From positions 1 through 64,000 of the forward strand of contig JARBJD010000088.1 in NCBI GenBank assembly GCA_033064195.1: a stretch of 64,000 nucleotides of DNA, given 5' to 3'. Positions 58,320 through 64,000 of the stretch are shown one piece after another (within the stretch, counting starts at the first letter, position 1; each line of letters begins with the position of its first letter). The notes beneath the pieces are model-generated. The model saw only the letters and a program-made list of their open reading frames with translations, was not told where the DNA came from and did no database searches. The translations under genes and the position numbers were made by a program. This DNA comes from Blattamonas nauphoetae (Eukaryota > Preaxostyla > Oxymonadida).

Positions 58320-60040
58320 ATGACAAAACCCACGAGGCGCTGTTCAGATGTCCCTTTTGGAAGACTCAATGATCACACGATTTCTCGCTCTTTTGGACTG
58401 TGCATGCGTTCAATCGCTTTTCAGACGTTTCAGAACTTCATCACACCAACACTCCTCCAAACGAGCTCTCTTCTCGACAGCACAATCACAGCTCAGACAA
58501 AGACAAGAAAACTGCATCGTGCAGATGGCGAGAACTTGGAGCAGAACAATATCGCACCGAAGGGAATTGACGGACGACTCATCGTCATCAAGAACGGGAA
58601 GAAGGACTGATCGAAGGTGAGTACATCCCGTTCATTCCTGGCGAGGTGAGGTTCAACGAAGGGGAGGAACACCACGTCTTCATCCCTCCAAGCTATATCG
58701 AGACAGCTGATGCTTTCGGAGGATTTGGTGGACTGACCGACCAGATGATGGACAACGAAGAGCCAGAGAAGAGACTCGTGCTGATCCACAACGGGAAGAA
58801 GATGCTGAAGAGGCGAGACAAGGATCCGAAACGATCGTTGGGGGAGGAGGAGGATGAGTTTGAGGGTGAACTTTAGGGGTATCTGTTCGGAGAAGAGAAG
58901 ATAACGGAAGGGAAGGAATATTCCATTCTGCTGAGTCCTTCATACGTCGAAACAAAAGGACCAGGAGGACAGACGATCCTGCGAGGACTGATTGGGCAGA
59001 CAGTGAACGAGGAGGAAGAACAGGAAAGGAAGGAGATGGAAGAGCTGGAGGCTCAGATCGCAGCAGAAGAGGAGAGGATGCAGGAAGAGGAAGCGGCTGC
59101 ATTGGTGTTGGCTGCGTCAACCAAAAAGAAGAGGAAGATTGAACCGGAACGAACGAGATCTTCAGTGTCGCTTCGCCCAGCAAGCAAGAAAGCGAAGAAG
59201 AAAGGAGATCATGACGACGATGCGGACGCGAATAGGATGAAGATGGCGATGGGAGGACATGAAAATCGGAAGCTTACACGAAAAGGACAACCTGACGACA
59301 AGAAGAAGGAGGAGGAGGAAGAGAGACTCGCCAGAGAAGAGACTGAGCGACTGGCGAAGCTGGAGGCAGACAGGTTGGCAAAAGAAGAAGCAGAAAGACT
59401 TGCGAAGGAAGAGGAAGAGAGACTGAGAAAGGAAGCAGTAGAATCTGAGAGAAAACGTAGATAAGAGGAAGATCGAAAGAGAGCGGAAGAAGATGAGAGA
59501 AGACGACATGAAGAGATTGCACGAAAACAGGAAGAGGAGGAGAGACTGAAGAAGCTGAAAGGGAAGAAGAAGAAGGAAGTGGAGGAACGAAAACGTCGCG
59601 AAGAAGAGGAGAGAAAGCGCAAAGAAAAATGCAGACGCTGAAACAGCCGAAGCAGCTGCCAAGAAAAAAGAGGAAGAAGAGGACGACTACGACCAAGGGA
59701 TCAACGGGAAGATCGGAGGAGCAGGAAACAGTCACCTGGGAAAGAATTCACCACACCACACAACACGCACTTCACACCCCTCTCCGCCCACTCACTCTGA
59801 TTCTGTGTTGTTGCATCGACCGAATACTGTTGCGTGTCTTCTTACCGAATCGACGCCTTCTCCATCTGATGGATGGACAGCGAGAGGTGGAATGAGCAAC
59901 ACGTCGCGATCGCATGGACGGAATGATTATGATACGAAAGCAACATCGAGAAGAGTGCGAAAAGGAGAGAGGAGGAGGGAGCGAGAGCGAGGCGAAAGGG
60001 ACGAAAAGAAGAGAAGACGACATCGATTGTCAATCTGAAG
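58320..60040 (+). pseudogene. Broken coiled-coil protein gene inside the hAT element
   Basis: Plus-strand pieces form one decayed gene. Two copies of a globular repeat come first: 'DGRLIVIKNGKK' ... 'FNEGEEHHVFIPPSYIETAD', then 'KRLVLIHNGKKML' ... 'ITEGKEYSILLSPSYVETKG'. A long Glu/Lys/Arg coiled coil follows (59003-59640, repeated 'ERLAKEEAERLAKEE'), then a basic tail ending at 60038. In-frame TAG (58874-58876) and TAA (59462-59464) codons and at least two frame shifts (near 58615 and 59630) break it. The two in-frame stops are TAG and TAA, but the shifts show decay rather than recoding. Role of the parent gene unknown; a cytoskeletal protein is a guess. Confidence 0.5.
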
Positions 60041-60303
60041 TCGTTTGACCCTCTTTTCAGTGTTCATTCTATCACACTACAACCATTTCGCTTTTCAAGA
60101 TTCTTATTTTGACCATTTGATACAACATTGAGACAAATATAGATACGCTTAATTAGGTCATTGATCTCAGTCCCAAAAACTGGAACTGAGATCGATCGAT
60201 CTCAGTTTCTGCTTGATTGATCTCATGTATCAAAGGTCTGTGTATGAGAGATGTAGTCATTCCAGAAGTCCTCGCCAATCGAATTCTTGAACGTAAGTGG
60301 TGA

Positions 60304-61493
60304 TAAGTAGTTTTGGGATCGGAACGTTGATCGCCGCCGTGGAATTGTATGCTAGTCATTGACTTTTCTCCTTTGTTCAGATGACATCCCTCGACGTGCG
60401 CCCTGGCTGCCAACGTCTCTGCTTCATTGCGGGATTAATGGAGCGCGACCACTAGTCACAGTTTTCTTGTTGTACTCAGCAAATCCCTCCAAAGGTTGAG
60501 TCGTCATGTGTCGGGTGTTTTGATTGGCATAACCCAATGTCATTCATGCCGGAGTGTGTCAAGGAACCCAGCAGGTGTTCTTGGATTCCTCGAGATTTGT
60601 CGGAGATATGATGTGAATGAAAACGAGAGTTTGGAAACTGCGGGCGGTTGAAAAGTTGAGTTGCGCAGAGGTCGCGATCAGCGCCATCCTATTGTGCGCT
60701 TTCGTCTTTCATTGAAGATATGGTGCCGCCTGTCAGGTTTTAAGTTGCTTTGAGTTGGATTTTCCGTGTGTCTGACCTCATCGGAATCGGTCGTCGTGTC
60801 CGACAAATAAGGGAACTCCGAATGGCCGGAGTTGGATGATAATTCGTTGTTCTTTTGATATCAACAATCCTTCCTCCTTCGAAAATAATCTGAACGCCTT
60901 TGAGACAGATTGGACTGTCATATTTGTCCTTGTTGTTTTTTCCCTGTCAACCCGCGAATGGAGAAAAATATCGCCCAGAAGGGAAAACGATGATGGTGTT
61001 TGATGGCAACAACTTCGTCAGAAAGGAGATTTGTCGATTCTGAGGCGTTAGTCTGCCATGCCTTGCATTGACACCAGGTAAGTTGGCGCCCCGATTAGGA
61101 ACCAACTGGTTTGAAATAGGAGATGTATCATGAGTACGAGATCTTTGGTGAGCGTGTGAAAACTGGCGAAGTCGACTGATTTTAGGATAAAAGTTCAATT
61201 TGTTCGTGGACAAAGAGAGAGCTTGGCCTTTGCATTGCATCCCTTTAGCGATTGTATCTCCCTAAAGGAAACGGAGTAGGGAATCTGTGTTGTCTCAGAT
61301 GTAGAGGCTTGGGGTGAAATAGGCTGAACAGTCTGAACGACGCGAAGGTTGTTCACAGAAAGAAGATCCCACTGCGTGCTGCAAAGGCTGCTAATTATTG
61401 GTGAAACGAGATCTCGTTGAATTCGGGACAAAGGCGATTGCGAAGGAGGAAGTTAAAACTCTGAAGTGTTTGAATTTCAGAAGTTTCAATTTT
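60304..61493. other. No gene recognised
   Basis: Short minus-strand frames (61240-60947 and 61431-61195) are Ser/Arg/Gln-rich, without a motif. Nothing further is supported. Confidence 0.4.
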
Positions 61494-61567
61494 GACCAAA
61501 CCCATATTTGACCATATCTCGCCGGAAGGAACCGAGGTTTGGGATGCACCTACCGGAGGGGCGGTGC
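61494..61567 (-). repeat. GC-rich dispersed repeat, copy 2
   Basis: On the minus strand the 50-bp repeat (perfect to 50679-50728) is followed by ATATGGTCAAATATGGG and TTTGGTC, a continuation that instead matches 50358-50398. So this copy joins two pieces that are separate at 50.4 kb. It lies 23 bp beyond the stop codon of the pseudokinase gene. Confidence 0.8.
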
Positions 61568-61590
61568 AAAAAAGCGTCGTTGAGTGTTAA

Positions 61591-64000
61591 TCAGCCATCA
61601 ATCGATGGTTTCGGCTGTTCCTCAGAAGCGTCTTCGATCGCATTCAGTGACGTCTCAATGTCGGCCAGTTGCGGTCGGTCTTTCGGATTGAGAGCGAGGC
61701 ACATTTCGATCAGTTCTTTCATTTCAGTGTTTTTCACTTGCGACAGGTCGGGTGGAACTCCAGCGGCAATCTGGCGAGCAGCGTTGGCTCCGTCTTGCTC
61801 GCCGTAAGGCACTTGACCAGTCTCGATTTCCCACAAGATCAGGCCAAGACTAAAAACTGACGCTTGGCTTCCAACGACGTTTGGTTTCTTCCCCGCCACT
61901 TCTGGTGCCAGCCAGCGCTGACTCTCTGTCGCCGGATCTTTTTTTCGATCATTATTCAAGTGTTCTTGTTCGTTCACTTCGGGGTTGTCACCTTCCACTT
62001 TCATGTTGGGAAGAGAGGCATTTTGAAGTTGAGATTGGTTCGCAGAGGGTTTCACAATATCGGTGTTCGTTTTGAAGCACACACGCTCACATTCATCCAA
62101 CCGAATGTTGCGAGAGGGGAGTGCTGTCAGAATCGCTGCTTCATGTGTCTTCTGAGCGATCGTCTTCAGTCCAGTCACGATCTGTCTCTGAATCACTCGC
62201 TTCATCACTTCCTGTCTGTCCTTCGAATGGAGTCGGTTGTACAGCGTGTCCTTCTTCTTCGCAAGAATCAGTTTCACCCCATCCACACACAACAATGCTT
62301 CAATCGTTTCCTCTCCATCAATCTTGCTCTCAAGAACAACTGCCATGTTCGTCACAATATCGCTTGGATGGCTCTCGAGCGAATTGTTCGGATTCGCACT
62401 CAATTGATGATCAGACACAACAACATCCATTTTGTCGTCTTCCAATGATGCTTCCTGTTCCTTCAGTTCATTCTGTTGTTCCATCTTTTCCTTCTGCTTT
62501 CGGCGTCTCAAAAGAACGACAACGATGATGACGAGGAGAGACAAGACGACGAGCGAGACAATCAGAGGAACAAGCCATGGGACGATCTTGTCTGCCCCAA
62601 GAGCCATCTTCTCTTTCGCACTCATCTTCACTGTGAACGATTGTGTTGCTTGCTCATCTCCAAAAATGATGCGGCCATCCCAACGAGACGATTTCTCAAG
62701 TTGAGTCGATGATTCCAGAACTGAAATCAACACTTCAGTTTCCGAGGCAGAGCTGACAGACGGATCAGTGAGAGATACACGATAAGGTGTAGCTGTGTTG
62801 AGTTTGGAGTTTGATTTCGATTTCGAGTCAGCTGTTTCGAATATCTCGAATGACAATCCACACGGAATCAACTTCGTCCCCACAATCCGAATTGTAAGGG
62901 GGTCTTTCGACTTTTTCTGAGACACCGAACAATCAGACACTGACAGTGTGGGAACCACGAATGGAGAGAGCGATTTCTGTCCATTCACCGACACTGAGCA
63001 TTCCGACGTCGAGATCCAGTGTGATTCTTGTTGTGACGTTTCGCTGTTCTCGGTCTCCAAAATCACTTCGCCACTCCCAACACAACGAACGTTCCATTGG
63101 AGAGATGGAAAGAGTGATGGACGAGGTGTGTTTGCCGATTGCTTGCAGAAACTGAGAGTCACATTCGATCCATCCACACTGAACACTCCCTGTCTGATTT
63201 GAGAGAAATGGCACTCTGATGCTGTGATCACACCTCCCTTCGCTTTCAGAAGTCCAGTCTGCCAACGGCTCATATCGTCAATCTCTTCGTTGATAGTTGA
63301 TGTCGTTGGAAGTGTTGGGCCTGTCATTTGGACATTCTCCAGTTCGATCTTTGTGTTCGTCGAAGAGATGAGGCAGAACGACGGGGACGTGTGTTCGAAT
63401 GCAAACGAAAGAGGGTCCAATTTCAAGCGACCTCCAGTCAAAGTGAGGAGAGGAGAGGACGAGTCAGACGAGGACGGAATCCTCACACTCTCTGCAAACT
63501 CTCCCGCCTTCTTCACAATCAGTGTTATTCCATTCTGCATTTCGAACGATTGCGAGAGAACAGGCGCTCGAGTGACGAGAATGCTCACATCAACAAACAA
63601 GGCTGCTTTGGTGATTCGGAGTGCTCTGTCCACTGTTTGGCATGGTGTTGCTGGTGTTCGACAATCACTGTCATCCGATGCCACCTCTCCATCCACATAG
63701 AGAATCGGGAGACCGTGAGTCGAAGGTGTGGTGAGAGTGGGAGGAGTCGAGGCTGCCAGCGATGAATCAGAAAAGAGATGGAGTTTGACGATCGGGTATG
63801 TTGTGCCGAACTGGAGTGAGTCTTCCTTTCCCAGCTCGATTGTCGCTGACTCTCCTTCTGTCGAGCTCGACATCACAATTTCAAATTCGAGAGTGACTGG
63901 GTCTGCATTCGATTCGCTCGATTCCGCCAGAACGAGGATGTAGTGTTCGCCTTCGATGAATCCAGTTCCAGTGACCAAAAATATGCATTCTATCCCGTTC
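61591..64000 (-). CDS. Receptor-like pseudokinase, 5' end beyond the window
   Basis: The minus-strand frame is open from the right edge (beginning 'NGIECIFLVTGTGF') to the stop at 61591, about 802 residues, and lacks its start. I recognise a large Blattamonas surface-protein family: an extracellular beta-rich part with 'TGTGFIEGEHYILVL', 'SSTEGESATIELGK' and a right-handed beta-helix-like section, then one membrane span ('PWLVPLIVSLVVLSLLVIIV', about 62590-62520) with a basic RRRKQK stop-transfer. The cytoplasmic part is kinase-like only in its C-lobe: 'RWLAPEV' (the APE motif), 'SVFSLGLILWEIETGQVPYG' (the helix F Asp is Ser here) and 'NPKDRPQLADIE'. The Gly-rich loop, the HRD catalytic loop and DFG are not found ('TALPSRNIRLDE' sits where HRD should be). 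Predicted to bind rather than phosphorylate. The family is probably involved in sensing or adhesion at the cell surface. Confidence 0.85.
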   Translation of the reverse strand, partial: NGIECIFLVTGTGFIEGEHYILVLAESSESNADPVTLEFEIVMSSSTEGESATIELGKEDSLQFGTTYPIVKLHLFSDSSLAASTPPTLTTPSTHGLPILYVDGEVASDDSDCRTPATPCQTVDRALRITKAALFVDVSILVTRAPVLSQSFEMQNGITLIVKKAGEFAESVRIPSSSDSSSPLLTLTGGRLKLDPLSFAFEHTSPSFCLISSTNTKIELENVQMTGPTLPTTSTINEEIDDMSRWQTGLLKAKGGVITASECHFSQIRQGVFSVDGSNVTLSFCKQSANTPRPSLFPSLQWNVRCVGSGEVILETENSETSQQESHWISTSECSVSVNGQKSLSPFVVPTLSVSDCSVSQKKSKDPLTIRIVGTKLIPCGLSFEIFETADSKSKSNSKLNTATPYRVSLTDPSVSSASETEVLISVLESSTQLEKSSRWDGRIIFGDEQATQSFTVKMSAKEKMALGADKIVPWLVPLIVSLVVLSLLVIIVVVLLRRRKQKEKMEQQNELKEQEASLEDDKMDVVVSDHQLSANPNNSLESHPSDIVTNMAVVLESKIDGEETIEALLCVDGVKLILAKKKDTLYNRLHSKDRQEVMKRVIQRQIVTGLKTIAQKTHEAAILTALPSRNIRLDECERVCFKTNTDIVKPSANQSQLQNASLPNMKVEGDNPEVNEQEHLNNDRKKDPATESQRWLAPEVAGKKPNVVGSQASVFSLGLILWEIETGQVPYGEQDGANAARQIAAGVPPDLSQVKNTEMKELIEMCLALNPKDRPQLADIETSLNAIEDASEEQPKPSIDG

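Larger units (their letters stand above)
57208..60240. mobile_element. hAT-type element with 8-bp duplication carrying gene-like pieces
   Basis: A 3033-bp element with ends CAGACCTTTGACAC (left) and, inverted, CAGACCTTTGATAC (right), flanked by perfect 8-bp repeats TGTATGAG at 57200-57207 and 60241-60248. Subterminal GATCTCA/TGAGATC motifs cluster at both ends (57221-57260 and 60155-60230). The left subterminal block GATCTCAGCTTTTTTGATCT is shared almost exactly with the hAT-type element at 20863-22266, so both belong to one family. No transposase is visible. The interior (58.3-60.05 kb) is a broken coiled-coil gene. Confidence 0.87.
56969..60303 (+). pseudogene. Short ORF split by a hAT-type element
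   Basis: An ATG frame (56969-57207, 'LDIRRFLRDRNVSVENPLP') is interrupted at the 8-bp duplication TGTATGAG. With the element and one duplication removed, the frame continues at 60249 with 'DVVIPEVLANRILERKW' to a TGA at 60301-60303, giving 97 residues. A GTAAGT donor-like sequence near 60293 suggests that the original exon could have ended there. Family unknown. Confidence 0.45.

Noticed and set aside
58990-59660. Long minus-strand Ser/Phe/Leu-rich frames (up to 166 residues)
   Set aside because: They are the complement of a purine-rich Glu/Lys/Arg coiled-coil sequence; the composition explains the open frames.
58320-60040. Alternative genetic code with TAA/TAG read as Gln, suggested by in-frame TAG and TAA in a long coiled-coil frame
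   Set aside because: The same frame also has shifts that no recoding explains, and the 4706-residue dynein model and the other genes have no internal TAA or TAG and end in ordinary stops.
50679-61567. A single large element bounded by the 50-bp inverted repeats
   Set aside because: No target-site duplication flanks the pair and no capsid, polymerase, integrase or transposase gene was seen inside; kept only as a dispersed repeat and a finding.

Overview
The window is nuclear DNA of an intron-bearing flagellated protist. It is most consistent with an oxymonad (Preaxostyla) and close in protein style to Blattamonas nauphoetae; that name comes from recognising protein families, not from a search. 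Supporting signs: a huge axonemal dynein heavy chain gene with only four introns; a receptor-like protein whose N-terminus begins with the 'TGTGFIEGEHYIL' type of sequence and ends in a membrane segment plus a degenerate kinase domain; and three members of a lineage-expanded helical-repeat family. The standard genetic code is used (the 4706-residue dynein model has no in-frame TAA, TAG or TGA before its terminal TAA). Introns are GT-AG and many are only 29-37 nt.

Layout. 1-7 kb: decayed host genes, including an ARM-repeat relic and a lecithin:cholesterol acyltransferase-like lipase pseudogene that still shows its exon structure. 7.3-22.3 kb: a transposon graveyard with mariner/pogo-type foldback MITEs, a pogo-like (DDE_1) transposase relic, an RNase H-fold transposase-like relic, two hAT transposase relics and hAT-type non-autonomous elements, some nested. 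22.9-42.2 kb: the intact core, four genes on the + strand: a pseudophosphatase of the dual-specificity type (catalytic Cys replaced by Ser), an ER-type membrane DnaJ protein, a Mei2-like RRM protein and the axonemal dynein heavy chain. 42.4-49.7 kb: three members of the expanded helical family, one split by a transposon that is itself split by another. 50.3-61.6 kb: a second transposon-rich stretch. It holds a 3.67-kb Mutator-like element (534-bp terminal inverted repeats, 9-bp target duplication) and a 3.03-kb hAT-type element (8-bp target duplication); both carry broken host-gene-like pieces and no visible transposase. 61.6-64 kb: the receptor-like pseudokinase gene, running off the right edge.

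The intact genes suggest flagellar motility (dynein), protein folding at the ER (DnaJ), RNA binding (Mei2-like) and surface sensing (pseudokinase receptor); they do not look like a pathway or operon. The most striking story is DNA-transposon activity: exact target-site duplications, two-level nestings that can be peeled off to restore reading frames, and two gene-fragment-carrying elements (Pack-MULE-like and Pack-hAT-like). I found no rRNA, tRNA, CRISPR array, LTR element or virus-like element that I could support.
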